Source: Mycoplasmoides gallisepticum (GTDB lineage Bacteria > Bacillota_I > Bacilli_A > Mycoplasmatales > Mycoplasmoidaceae). Taken from it: 64,000 nucleotides of DNA. The DNA lies in assembly GCF_900476085.1 (NCBI RefSeq), contig NZ_LS991952.1:682001-746000 (forward strand), read 5' to 3'. This document shows, piece after piece, positions 44,153-55,664 of the stretch. The position numbers and the translations under genes are program-made. Under the pieces are notes generated by a model. It saw only the letters and a list, made by a program, of their open reading frames with translations, was not told the origin of the DNA and searched no databases. Position 1 is the first letter of the stretch; every line of letters begins with the position of its first letter.

Positions 44153-44941
44153 TTAGTAAATGAACGTTTTTTGCAATCTTTGCATGTAGCTTCTAAGATC
44201 AGTTGTGGCAACATAATCTGCTTGAGATCTTGTTGCACTAATCTCAATCGTCGTTGAACTAAGTCCTTGTCTAATTACAGCTCCATCAGCCACAATTCTT
44301 GGACAAGCATCATGATCGCAGTAATTTTCTTTAATCTCGATTCTAATCTTCGTATCAATCGGTAAGATAATTGGTGATTGAATCGTGGTAAAACTCGAAT
44401 GTAATAATGGGTATAGTTCAACCATCTGGATCGCTTTAATCCTAGGGAATAAGATTGCGCCATTTGCTGATTTATTAATCCCAGTAGATCCAGTGGTTGT
44501 TGAGATTAATAACCCCGTGCCCCTAAACTTTTGATAAAACTCATTATCAATAAAGATGTCATAACCATAAGCGGTTGTCGAATTAATATTAAATTCGTTT
44601 AGAGCATGATGGATCTGATCATCGATCTGCAACCTAATAAAATCTAATTGCGTGTATTTTAACTGATCTAAATTATTGACAATCTGATCAATGTTGGTTT
44701 CATTAAACGTCGTATAAAAACCCAGACTACCACCATTGATCCCAATGATCTTTAAGCCAGCACGGTCATATTTGATTGCATTTTTAATAAAAGTGCCATC
44801 ACCGCCATTAATAAATAAGTAGTCTGCTACAGTTGGATCATCAACTTCAACTAACTTTTTATTTAGTTCTTTTTTTATTAACGGTTTTAGTGATTCTGAT
44901 TTTGGTGCTAATGAAGAGATTAAATAATATGTTTTATTCAT
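44153..44941 (-). CDS. nadK: NAD kinase
   Basis: 262 residues. GGDGT at residues 46-50 is the catalytic NAD kinase motif, followed by GINGGSLGFYTT and the second conserved region RGTGLLISTTTGSTGINKSANG. It makes NADP from NAD with ATP or polyphosphate. The Met at 44941 ([10 protein letters not shown]) is taken as start; an upstream in-frame Met at 44977 falls inside the spx-like gene and looks less likely. It overlaps the 3' end of the upstream gene by 8 nt, so translation is coupled. Confidence 0.94.
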   Translation of the reverse strand: MNKTYYLISSLAPKSESLKPLIKKELNKKLVEVDDPTVADYLFINGGDGTFIKNAIKYDRAGLKIIGINGGSLGFYTTFNETNIDQIVNNLDQLKYTQLDFIRLQIDDQIHHALNEFNINSTTAYGYDIFIDNEFYQKFRGTGLLISTTTGSTGINKSANGAILFPRIKAIQMVELYPLLHSSFTTIQSPIILPIDTKIRIEIKENYCDHDACPRIVADGAVIRQGLSSTTIEISATRSQADYVATTDLRSYMQRLQKTFIY

Positions 44942-45413
44942 CTTCTTTTCTTGAACTTGGTGAACTTTCATCATCAAACCAGTATTCGTCTAGATAATAA
45001 GCTTTTACATCAGCTACTTCTCTTAAAAAGACCCGAATATCAGTTGAGTTGTATCCCACCATCAATCTTTTAGGAATCCCTGATTTATCATACTGTAAGA
45101 TGATCGGTCTTTTTAAGATTGATGGGTGTTCATTAACTAAAGTAATTAGTTGACTAATCGTCAGTTCGTCAATATTAACTTTATTGTTTTGTAAATATTT
45201 AGATCTAGTGGAAATAATATCAAAAACACCATTTTCAGTTAATGACAAAATGTCATTAAAATATTTTTCTTCGATCGCTGTTTTATAAAAATTAATCTCT
45301 TTGTGCTGGATATTATACTCTCTGAAGAAACGTCTAACTCTCGTACAGCCAATACATGATGCTGTAATGAATAATACTATATTGTTCGTCTGGCTATTTT
45401 GATTATTCGTCAT
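44934..45413 (-). CDS. Spx/ArsC-like thioredoxin-fold protein
   Basis: 159 residues. The N-terminal [21 protein letters not shown] has the C-x-x-C redox pair (Cys20, Cys23) of Spx and related ArsC-fold proteins, and [23 protein letters not shown] is the Spx-type R-P-I-x-x-D/E segment. Spx binds the RNA polymerase alpha subunit and reprograms transcription under thiol stress in Firmicutes; mycoplasma homologs (MG127 type) are assumed similar. The acidic/Ser-rich C-terminus ends in [10 protein letters not shown]. Two-gene unit with nadK; divergent from trpS. Confidence 0.85.
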
Positions 45414-45454
45414 GCTATCGAAATTGTCACAAGATCGTTTTATATTTATATCTT

Positions 45455-45460
45455 TATAAT
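45455..45460 (+). promoter_or_regulatory. -10 box of trpS
   Basis: TATAAT on the plus strand, 25 nt before the trpS start codon. No T-box leader is present; the space is too short. Confidence 0.55.
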
Positions 45461-45485
45461 ATATCTTACATATTGTAATTATATA

Positions 45486-46538
45486 ATGATTAAGATAATA
45501 TCAGGAATTCAGTCAACCGGATCTTTACATATTGGTAATTATTTAGGTTCGATTTCAAAGAATATTAATTTGCAAAACAAATATCAACTAAACTTATTTG
45601 TGGCAAATTTACATACGATTACAGTCGATTTTGATCCTACTCAAGCTAGACAAAATATCATCGAACTTGTGAAAATTTATTTAGCAAGTGGTTTTGATAC
45701 AAACAAGAACAACATTTTCTTACAATCTGAGATTAATGAACATGCTGCACTAGGGCATGTCTTGTTGTGTCATACAACAATGGGTGAATTGGAAAGAATG
45801 ACCCAATATAAAGATAAGAAGCAAAAGTTTGTTCAGAGTAATCAAACGATTAAGATTCCCACAGGGTTATTAACTTATCCCACTTTAATGGCTGCTGATA
45901 TCTTACTTTATCAATCTGATTATGTATGTGTTGGTGATGATCAAAAGCAACACTTAGAACTTACCAGAGATATCGCAATTAGAATGAATAAGAGATATGG
46001 TGAACTCTTTAAGGTGCCAGAACCAATTATTGCTAAAGTTGGTTCAAGAATTATGGATCTAAATGATCCTAGTAAAAAGATGTCCAAATCATCTTTATCT
46101 AAAAAAGGGATTATTAATCTAGATGATTCTAGAGAAGAAGTGTTAAGTAAGATTAAATCAGCCAAAACAGATAACCTCAATAAAGTTAATTTTGATTATA
46201 AGACTCAACCAGAGATTTCTAACTTAGTAAGTATTTATTACGGGGCTATTAATGATCACTTTAATCTTGGTTTAAAGAGTGCAAAATTTAATAAAGCTTT
46301 AGATGAAGAAGTAGTTCCTATTGATATCATCAAGCACTTTGAAAATAAATCCTATAAGGATTTTAAAGAAGAGCTATTCGAACTGATCTGAAATATCTTA
46401 GATAATATTCAAACCAATATGAAAAAAATAACTGATGAAGACGTTATGAGAGTCTTAAAGAGCGGTAAAGACAAACTCTTACCAATTGCACAAAAAACCT
46501 TATTAAAGGTATATCAAAAACTAGGAATGGTTATTTAA
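45486..46538 (+). CDS. trpS: Tryptophanyl-tRNA synthetase
   Basis: 350 residues, the normal bacterial length. Class I signatures: SLHIGNYLG (HIGN form of HIGH at residues 15-18) and [22 protein letters not shown] is the family-specific tRNA/Trp-AMP region. It charges tRNA-Trp, which in this organism must serve UGG and UGA codons. An in-frame upstream TTG/ATG extension to 45399 is rejected because the enzyme begins at [18 protein letters not shown]. Followed after 2 nt by a HAD phosphatase gene, a likely operon. Confidence 0.96.
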
Positions 46539-46540
46539 TC

Positions 46541-47407
46541 ATGAAAAATAAAAAATTATTAATAATATCAGATTTGGATGGCACACTTTTAAATAATGAA
46601 AGTAAGCTAAGTTACCAAACGATCAAAGTGATCAAGCTACTTAATAAATTGGGTCACCACTTTTGTATTGCAACCGGAAGACCTTCAAGAGCTTCTATAG
46701 ATATCTATAACGAATTAGGTTTAAACACTGTAATGGCAAACCTTAACGGGTCTTATATTTGACATCCAAAAGATCGCTTCTTTAAAGCCATTAATTTAAG
46801 TTTTTCTAAAGATATAGTAAAAAATCTTTTACATAAAACATCAATTATCAAGCTGGTTGATAATTTCATTGTTGAGAATAACGAAGGCACTTACATAATG
46901 AATAAACCAGTTAGTAGTAGAGAACATGATGAGTTGTTACAGTGCTTTCATATTGATGGGAAGGATAATTGCACATTCGGACAAGATAAGATCCTAAACT
47001 TAAGACGAGATCCAAATGCAATTTTGTTACAAGTTAAAAACCCTCACAACATTGATGAAGTAGTCTTTCAATTAAAAGAATGTTTTAGTACGTTTGTTGT
47101 TAGAAAATGATCATTACCTGTATCAGGAATTATCATTGAAGTTAATACTGTTTATGCTAATAAAGGAAATGCGTTAGATTATCTAAGTAGCTATTATGGA
47201 ATTCCAAAAGAATTTGTTGTTACTTTTGGTGATGGTGAAAATGATATTGAGATGTTACAAAAATCTCGTTTTGGTTATGCGATGAAGAATGCTATTTCAA
47301 GTGCCAAATTATTAGCAAGATACATCACCAAATACAATAATAACGATCACGGTGTTGCGTTTGAACTTTTTCATAAGATTATTAAACGTTCACTTAAAAA
47401 TTCGTAA
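46541..47407 (+). CDS. Cof-type HAD-IIB hydrolase
   Basis: 288 residues. HAD motif I is ISDLDGTLLN near residue 10, motif II CIATGRPS, and motif III/IV NKGNALDYL ... VTFGDGENDIEML. The cap insert is of the type C2 (Cof) class. Such enzymes dephosphorylate sugar phosphates, FMN or similar small substrates; the substrate cannot be read. It starts 2 nt after the trpS stop. Two TGA-Trp codons (SYIWHP, VRKWSLP). Confidence 0.92.
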
Positions 47408-47481
47408 AATAACCGGTAATTTTTATTATTTTTTATAAACAATATTTTTGATTAAAATAAATATCCCTTAAATAGGTTTGT

Positions 47482-47524
47482 AAATACTGAGATAAATATT
47501 GTTATCAATTTTATCTCAGTATTT
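47482..47524 (+). terminator. Terminator of trpS-HAD unit
   Basis: A 15-bp AAATACTGAGATAAA/TTTATCTCAGTATTT stem with a 13-nt loop, followed by T-rich sequence on the plus strand, 75 nt after the HAD gene stop. The remaining 190 nt to 47711 hold nothing recognisable. Confidence 0.8.
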
Positions 47525-47711
47525 TATTTTGATTTCTATCTTTTTTTCTTCGCAAAAACCACGCATAAATTTCAAGATATCTTCTTAGATTTTTTTGGCT
47601 CTTAGCTATACCTTTTTCGCAAAAACATATCGCATCCTGTATAAGAATTTTATTCGTCTATTAAAGAGTTATTCTCTCACAATCAACTTTAATCGGATCT
47701 TGCAACTAGAT

Positions 47712-47753
47712 AAAAAAAAGACAATAATTATTGTTCAAATGAATTATTATCTT
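47712..47753 (-). terminator. Terminator of the 47786 HAD gene
   Basis: A 12-bp stem with one G-U pair (AAGATAATAATT/AATTATTGTCTT) and a T8 run on the minus strand. Confidence 0.82.
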
Positions 47754-47785
47754 GATTAGATTTTGAGTTTTATCTCAAATAACTA

Positions 47786-48655
47786 TTATTTTTTCTCATC
47801 ATCAACGATCGCGATCGTTTTTTGAATAATTTCTTTAAATTGATTGTGTCGTCTTGAACTAGCTATATATGTTGAGATGTCTTTTAATTTTTTATTAGCT
47901 CGCTTCATCGCAAACTTATATGAAGCGATCTCAAACATCGAATAATCATTAAGTGAATCCCCGATGACAGCGGTTTGTTCTAAACTAATATTTTCTAAAT
48001 CACAGATACTTGCTAAAGCAAATGCTTTATTAATATTTTTAGTCGTAATCTCTAAAAAAGTCGGGTAAATATTAGCAATTTCTAAATCATCGGAATAATT
48101 TTCAGAAACAAACTGATTAAATCTTTTTAATCGTTTGTGGTTAGAGCTAATCAGATTAATCTTATAATATCTGCCATCAACAAAATCTTTAGAACAAAAA
48201 CTCTTGTTTTTGTTAAAAGAAGCAATTAATCTACCACTAAAATTATCTGATAAGACTATACTACGATTAACTTGATCAGTAACTAAATAACCTTGAAAAA
48301 CGATCTTATTCTTTGTGCAATAATCAAAGATTGCTTTAGTGGTTAGTGAATCAATACTATGTTCATCTAATTTAATTAATTCAGATTGCTCGTTAATTTT
48401 AAATAATACTGAACCATTATAAGAGCAAAGATAATTAATCTTTACTCCTGCTTCTTGTAGTTCATTGACAACCCGTTTAGCGCTTAGATATGATCGTCCA
48501 GTGATAATTGCAATCACAATATTGGGAAGTTTTTTTCTTAGTTCTAATAATGAACCAATTACTTTTTTGGTAACTTTTTTACGAATTGATAATAAGGTAC
48601 CGTCCAGATCAATGCCAATTAGTTTTAATTGTTTGTTCTTATCTAAGTCACTCAT
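47786..48655 (-). CDS. Cof-type HAD-IIB hydrolase
   Basis: 289 residues. Motif I IGIDLDGTLLS near residue 13, motif II AIITGRSY, motif IV AVIGDSLNDYSMFEIA. Same family as the gene at 46541 but clearly diverged, so it probably has another phosphosugar or cofactor substrate. Its ATG overlaps the stop of the preceding membrane-protein gene by one base (TAATG), which couples their translation. Confidence 0.92.
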   Translation of the reverse strand: MSDLDKNKQLKLIGIDLDGTLLSIRKKVTKKVIGSLLELRKKLPNIVIAIITGRSYLSAKRVVNELQEAGVKINYLCSYNGSVLFKINEQSELIKLDEHSIDSLTTKAIFDYCTKNKIVFQGYLVTDQVNRSIVLSDNFSGRLIASFNKNKSFCSKDFVDGRYYKINLISSNHKRLKRFNQFVSENYSDDLEIANIYPTFLEITTKNINKAFALASICDLENISLEQTAVIGDSLNDYSMFEIASYKFAMKRANKKLKDISTYIASSRRHNQFKEIIQKTIAIVDDEKK

Positions 48656-49641
48656 TATTTTATTGATATAACTTTCTTCTTATTAATCGCACTTAGTGAT
48701 CCAGTGATGATCTTTTTCACTAATAAAACCACTAAACCTATGATAATTAGATAAACTAAAAAGATCTTGAAGTTTCTTTTATTCGCTGCAACAATTGCGC
48801 GGTGCATATCTTCTTCTTCAATTGGCATCTTACCATAGAAGTTTTCAATAGCTCTAGCTCTAATTGAACTATTAATAATTAAATAGATCTGTAAAATCAG
48901 TGTCCCAATACCTATTGTTCCATTCACAATAATTGAATATAAAGGTCACTTATCTAGTTCACTATTAGCTTTTAATACGTATAGATAACCAAAGGTTTTA
49001 GCCGCATTGATTTGCTCTCTAGTGAACTCCTGGTTTAAATTGGCAATCGTAATTAAATTAATCGCAAATGCAGAGACTAACGTTACAATAATTGCAATCG
49101 TGATCGTAAGATAGATTGCAGCTGATAACCAGTTCATATTAACTGGGATTAATCTTAGATTCTTATAAGCACGTTTGATATTAACTGCGATCTGAGCCTT
49201 ACTAAAGATATATTCGTGCTTTAATCCGCCCTTAATATTAGCATAGCTGCTAATCGTGCGATAGCCAATAAACAACGCTAAGATCCCAAACGGAAGCGCT
49301 GCTCAAACAATATGTCATGACTTATTGTTGAAATAAATATATAGACACAATAAGATCAGTCCAGTACCAAACCCAAGAATAACTAACAACCCAAAGATTA
49401 AATCTAGAGTGTTATAAAAGATCTCCCGCTTATAAAATCAAGGAATTGATCGTTCTAAATTATTCAGGCTTTGAGCTGATTCTTCTTTAAGGTTGGTAAC
49501 CTCTAATGAGCCTGGATTAAAAACGCCGCTGTACTCTTTTTCTTGGATCTGAGCAGCTCTTGAAGGCGCATTAATACTACCATAACTATTATGGTTAGCA
49601 TTAATCCCTAAGTCTAGCGTTTTAGTTTGCTCATTATTCAT
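48655..49641 (-). CDS. Membrane protein next to the EAGR-box gene (MG313/MPN448-like position)
   Basis: 328 residues: a soluble N-terminus of about 70 residues (GINANHNSYGSINAPSRAAQIQ), then about five membrane helices, with LIFGLLVILGFGTGLILLCLYIYF the first, and a basic C-terminus KKKVISIK. Unknown function. Its place directly after an HMW1-type gene is the place I recall for MG313/MPN448 after hmw1 in M. genitalium and M. pneumoniae, so a link with the terminal organelle is possible. It begins 46 nt after the EAGR-protein stop. Confidence 0.72.
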
Positions 49642-49687
49642 GCTTGTTTTTGAGTTTTGCTATTAATGATATATTATACAAGGATTT

Positions 49688-52600
49688 CTAAAAATCAGTA
49701 TCGAAATCAATATCAAACGAACTGTTGAATTCCATATCATTAACTAAATTACTTGGTTCAAACGGAGGTAATCTTAACTTATCCATTCCATAGATTGCAT
49801 CGATATCATTAAAGTTACTTGTTAGTTCGTAATCATTAATTCTAAAGTTTTCATCTAGATAAGTATTACGGTTTGAATAGATTAGATCATTAGAACTGAA
49901 GATATCATTATCAATACTTTCAAGTTCACTAAAGAACTCTCTTGGTTGGTGGTTAGAGAAGTATTCATAACCGTGGTTCTCAATTAATGGATCATAACGT
50001 CTGAAGTTACCATAATTAGCATTTACATTTTGTTGTAATTGGTTACGGTATAGTTGTTCGTAGTTACCTTTGATATTTGGTTGAGAAACTCTTGCAGTTT
50101 CAAAACTTTGAAGTGCTTGATCGATGTAATCACTAGATACTTTACGTTTATTAGCTAGATCACTAATCTTCTTGTAATCAGATTTAATCTTTCTAATTTG
50201 TTGTGCGTAAATTGATTTCAGATCACTCACCTTCTTGTTGTAGAAGCTGATAGCTCTAGTTTTATTAGCGTGTTCAGCACGTAACTCTTGAATTTGTTCT
50301 TGAACAAATTTATAGTCACCACGGTTAAGTTGTTTAGCTCTTAAATCGTGTTGTAACTTATTAAGTTGTGAGCTGATGATCGGTAGATCTTTTTGTAATA
50401 AAGTGATCTCGTTTTTCAGTGTTGATAAGATGTAGTTGTAATTCTTAGTTGCTTCTGCTTCAGAATTTTTCAGAATCAGCTTGATATTATAAACACTTTG
50501 TTTTACTTTAGCTTGGTATTCTTCAGCTTTAAACAGATTACTTGATGTTAATGGAACATCTTCGTAATTAATGATACGATCTAATAATTCATATAAATCG
50601 TAGTTATTTCCATTAACTAATGATAATGAGTTATCAAAATCGAATTCACTAGTTGGTTCACTAAAGCCATGAACACCTCTTTGTTTTCTTGAAACTTTTG
50701 GTGCTGAAGGATAAATTTCTTCGGTAATTTCAGAAGTTAATGCTAATTTGTTAGATCTAACCTCATCACGGATTTCATTCATCTCTGAACGTAGTTCATT
50801 CTTGATTTGGTTGAACGATTCCATTTGTAGTTTAGTTAATTCTTCAAATTTACTAAAGTATTGTTTGAATAGTTCTTCTGAACGTTTTTCTAAAAACTCT
50901 TTCAATTCTGCCATATCCTTTTTGTACTCTTCATTGGTTACAGCAATTTGGTTTACGCTTACTTGTTCTTGAACTACATCAGTAAGTAGTTCATCATCGC
51001 TTTCAACGATTAGTTGATCAAATCCTTGGTTTTCATCTAATTCGATGAACTTATCATCAAACTTCGTATCTAAGATTGGTTCTGGTTCAGTTTTTAGTGG
51101 AGATTTGCTGAATGAATGAATCTTGGTTGATCGGGTTTGGGTAGAAGAAGTGATTAAATCATTAGTTTCTTCTAATAATTGATCGATCATATCTTTTGAA
51201 TCAGCTGGAGTTATAGTAGTTGAGAATTCGGCTTTTAATTCTTCGTATAACTCACCATTAGCTAATGGTTTTTCTAAACCTAAATCAAGTTCAGTTTTCT
51301 CAAAAGTTGGTTGAGCATTCAATTTAGGAGGAAGATAATCATCTAATAATGATCGTTCTTTATTAATTCGAACTGGTTCAAGTGGTTTGATTACATCAAT
51401 CGGTTCAACTTTTGGACGATATTCTTTATTTACTGTTGGTAATTTGAATTCAACCTTGCTGAATAATCCTTGATCATCAAACTTAGGCATATAATCATCT
51501 AATAATGATCGTTCTTGCTTAAATTGAAGTTGTTCAATCGGTTCAAGATCATCGTTGTATTTAGGTTGAATTACATCATCTTTGATTAATGATGGTTTAA
51601 CTTCAAACTTAGGTGTTAAGTCATCTAATAATGATCTTGATTGGTTTAGTTGAACTTGTTCAAGTGGCTTAATCACATCAACACGTTCAGCTTCAATCGC
51701 TTCAGCTTGTTTTCTAACAGCTTGCTGAGTTAATTCAACTTCTTTCTGATCAGCTAAAACAGTTAAGCTAGCTTGTGGGCTTACTGATTTATCAGTTTTT
51801 TTAGCTAACAATAGGTGTGGATCTTGTTTTAATAACTGATCAAGGTTGCTGATCGTTTCTTCTTTAGCAACTTGAACAGGATCAGCCTTCACTTCTTCTA
51901 AGAAGTGTAATGGTTTTTTAACGAACTGTTCTTCTTTTTTCTCAAACCCAGAGAACACATAATCCATACCACGGTGAGATGTTGATGCGTTGTATAGATT
52001 AATTACATCTAGATCGCGGATCTTACTAAAGTTATCAAACTCTTCTCTTTGAGTTTTAAGTTTACTTAGTTCATTACGTAGATCATTTACTTCTAACTTA
52101 TCTTCTTGATAAACGATCATTGAATTTTCAACTTCTTTAGCTGGATTTAGTAACGGACTTCCTTTTGGAACGAAGTTTCTTAGTGTAGCTACTTCTTTAG
52201 CTTTAATCGCTTCTTGTTGAACTTTTAGTACTTCTTCTTTAATCTTAGCTACTTCTTGATCTTTTAATTTAGTTGATTCAAGGATCGCTTGTTGTGCTTG
52301 AGCTAGTTCTAATTCAAGTTCGTGAATACGTTGTTTTTGTAATTCGTCTTCAATTAGTTTTTCTGATCTCTTAGTTCATGATTGATCAGGGACAAACTGA
52401 TCATTTTCATCAAAGTAACCGTTTCAAATTCAAACATTCTTATCATTGTAATAACCAAATTGTTTATTACCAATGTATTTGTTATAGAATGGTTCACTTG
52501 CTTTTTTAGCTTCAACTTCTTCAGTTTTCTTGATCGCTTCTTGCTTATTGAATTCTTCAATTAGTTGATCAACTTTTTGGGTTTTACTATCTTTGTCTGA

Positions 52601-55588
52601 AACGAAATTATTTTGGTCATCAAAATAACCAGTTCAGATTCAAACGTTTTTATTATTGTAATAACCGTATTGTTCATTGCCAATGAACTTGTTGAAGAAT
52701 GGTTCTTCTTCAACTAAAGTTAGTTTGTCTTCTTTTTCAACTACAACTTCACTAACACTTGGTTTAGGTGAATCAAACTTAACGATCTCTTCAACTGGTT
52801 TAGCTTCAACATCAACTAAACTTACATGAACTCCAGTTACTAATTTAGGTTCATCTTTTGGTAGTTCGACAGTAATAGTTTCAACTGGTTTAGTGTTTAA
52901 GATCTTGTTGATATCAAAATCAGATGCTTCACTAGTTGTAGGAGTAACTTGAACAATCGTATCAGTTTCAGATGTTGTTTCATCAATTGCATTAACGCTT
53001 ACTGATACAGTTTCATCGGTATATGTTGGTTTTTGAATAGTTGAAACTGGTTTAGTTACAATTTCTTGTTGTTCAAAGATCTGAAGATCAATCTTTTCAG
53101 ATACTGGTTCAATGAATTCGATCTTCTTAAGTTCAACAGCAGGTTTCTTAACAAAGATATCTAATTTAGAAGGCTCAGAAGCAACTTCTAGAGATGGATT
53201 AATTTGGATAGGTTGAACATCAACATCTGATGATGTAACATTAACATCCATCTTAATCTCATCAGTTAGATGAGTAATCTGATCAAATTTAGGTTGACTA
53301 ACTACTGGTTGTACTAACTTGAATTGATCTTGACTTACAGCTTTAGGAGCAAATGTTGGTTGTGATAATTCAGGAACAAAACCTTTTGTATCAACACTAA
53401 TTAGATCATCAGCAACAACATCTTCTAAAACTACAGGAGTTTGAGTTACTAACTGATCAAAATCACTGCGTTTTGAATAATCAACTTGTGGTTGAAGACT
53501 AACTTCATTAGCAAGAACCGGTAAATTCAGTTTTTCTTCTTCAAAGACAGGTTTAATATTCAGCTCTTGTGGTTGAACTGGTGTTGATGCAGGGTTTAAT
53601 AAACGACGAACCACTAATTCTTCACCAACATCAAACTGACTTTCATCAACTTGTTGAATGGTATCTTCAGAGAACACATCAGGTTCAGCTACCACTAAAG
53701 CGTTTTGAGGGATCTGATTTGTTAGATCAGTTGGTTTAGGTACTTCAACTGGTTTAACACCTTCTTGTGGACTGTAAACTAAATTACCATCGAAGTCAAA
53801 GAACTTACCATCTTTATCGAAATGTCCAGTTCAAATTCATTCAGATGACTCGTCGTAGTAACCAAAATCAATGTTACCAACAAATTGTTGCGTATCAAAT
53901 TCGAAAGGTTGTTCTAAAGCTACAAGATCATCGCTAACTGTTGGTACAACTGGTTCAGATTCAACTTCTTCTTCAACTTGAACGATCTCATCGCTTGCAG
54001 TTGTTTCTTCAATAACTTCTTCTTCATTTTGTTCAGCTAAATCAGCTGTTTGTTCTACAGGTTGTTCGTCTACTGGAATTGAGTCGGTGTAATCTTCTTC
54101 CTGAGGAATGAACATTCCATACTCATTAAAGTAGCCTTTTCATACTCATTCGTTATTTTCGTCGTAGTATCCGTAATCTTCGTTACCAACGTAGTTGCTT
54201 CAATTGATTTCATCACTAGAAACAACATTATCAGTTTGAATCTGTTCTTCTTCAACAGCTTTATCTTCAACATGAGTAATTTCGTCATAATGCTCATCAA
54301 TAGCATCAGCAAAAACTTCTTCTGGTTGTTGTTCTTCTACGTGTTCGTAAGCTTGAACTTTTTCTTGTACTTGTTCAGGTTGAGTTTCTTCTGGCACTTG
54401 TTCAACAGCTACTTCTTCTACTTGAGCAGGTTCTTCTGCTACCTGTTCTTCACTAGCAGGTTCTTGTTCTTCACTTACAGATTCAGAGTATTGTTCTTCA
54501 CTAACTGGCTGAGCATACTCGTCATAGTATTGATCTGGAACAAAGTTATTGTTTTCATCAAAGTAACCTGTTCAAACTCAGTCATTGTTTTCATCGTAAT
54601 AACCATAGCCTTCAACACCAACGAATTGTTCTCAGTATTCGCCTGATCCTTCTTGTTCAGGTTGTTGTTCGTATTCTTCTTGGACTTGTTCTTGTTGAGC
54701 TGAATATTCTTCTACTTGTTCATCACCAGCAACTGCTGCATCTTCGTCATAGTATTGATCTGGAACAAAGTTGTTATTTTCATCAAAGTAACCTGTTCAA
54801 ACTCAGTCATTGTTTTCGTCATAATAACCATAACCTTCAACACCAACGAATTGTTCTCAGTATTCACCTGATCCTTCTTGTTCTGATTCTGGTTGTTCTT
54901 CGTATTCTTCTTGGGCTGCTTCTGCGTATTCTTCAGCGGCAACTTCTTCTTCAGGTTGCTCTTGAGAAACTGGTTCTTCAACAACTTCTTCAGCTTGAAC
55001 TTCTTCTTGTGGCTCTTGTTCAACTACTTCTTCAGTTGCTTCTGACTCTTCTTCTAAAGCTTCAACTTCAGCAGGCTTTTCTTCTTCATTAGGGATGAAT
55101 TTATTGTCTTCATCGAAGTAACCAGTTCAAACTCATTCTTCATTCTCATCATAGTAACCATAACCTTCGACACCAACGAATTGTTCTCAGTATTCACCTG
55201 ATTCTTCTTCTTGTGATGTTTCAGCACCTTCAACATGATAATTTGCAAAGAAATCAAAAGGATTACCTTCTGCATCGTATAAGGCAGACACATCTAGTTC
55301 ATACTTTTCATATGGCTCTATGAAAATTTCATTCTCAGGGTCATATGAAATGTAATAAGCATTATCATCTGCATCAAAGGCTACTTGAATTGAACCATCT
55401 TCAGGTAATTGGCCGTTTTCATAGGCTAATGACGCTGGTAAAACTTCATCAGCACCATCGTAGAGATTACCAAATATTGCTTCTGATTCTTCTTCGTTAA
55501 TGTCGTTAGTAGTTTGTATATCTTCGAAATGATTTTTTTTCTTATTTTTAGTCTTTTTAGCCACAATAAATTCCGTGCCTTTTATCAT
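49688..55588 (-). CDS. HMW1/P200-type cytadherence accessory protein with seven EAGR boxes
   Basis: About 1966 residues, strongly acidic, no signal peptide. Seven aromatic/glycine-rich EAGR boxes (pattern G-Y-YDEN-x-x-W-V-W-x-GYFDE) lie near residues 135-157, 246-268, 321-343, 465-487, 569-591, 967-989 and 1036-1058. Acidic Glu/Gln/Pro-rich spacers separate the first five, a Val/Pro/Glu-rich region of about 375 residues follows, and from about residue 1090 there are long coiled coils. EAGR boxes occur only in terminal-organelle proteins such as HMW1, TopJ and P200. Expected role: cytoskeletal part of the attachment/gliding organelle. ATG at 55588 chosen, 22 nt from TATAAT; TTG at 55597 is an alternative. 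Confidence 0.9.
54520..54883 (-). repeat. Two near-identical 139-bp repeats spanning EAGR boxes 2 and 3
   Basis: 54520-54658 and 54745-54883 match at nearly every base with a 225-bp offset. Each encodes an EAGR box with its flanks (SGEYWEQFVGVEGYGYYD and onward to NNFVPDQYYDE). The high identity shows recent duplication or gene conversion, so box number may vary between strains. Confidence 0.9.
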
Positions 55589-55610
55589 TTTAGGCAAAAC
55601 ATTTAATATT

Positions 55611-55616
55611 ATTATA
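55611..55616 (-). promoter_or_regulatory. -10 box of the EAGR-protein gene
   Basis: TATAAT on the minus strand. The transcript would start around 55603, so the 5' UTR before ATG 55588 is only about 15 nt. It lies between the MFS gene stop (55665) and the start codon. Confidence 0.6.
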
Positions 55617-55664
55617 ATCTACTAAAAAATTCGCTTAACCGAATTATTGGATTCGTTTATCTTT

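Noticed and set aside
45399-45485. N-terminal extension of trpS
   Set aside because: The 29 extra codons are hydrophobic and unlike any tRNA synthetase; they cover the promoter region, and the enzyme begins naturally at MIKIISGIQ.
45421-45485. T-box riboswitch before trpS
   Set aside because: The space between the divergent gene and trpS is only 72 nt and holds a TATAAT box 25 nt from the start; there is no room for a T-box.
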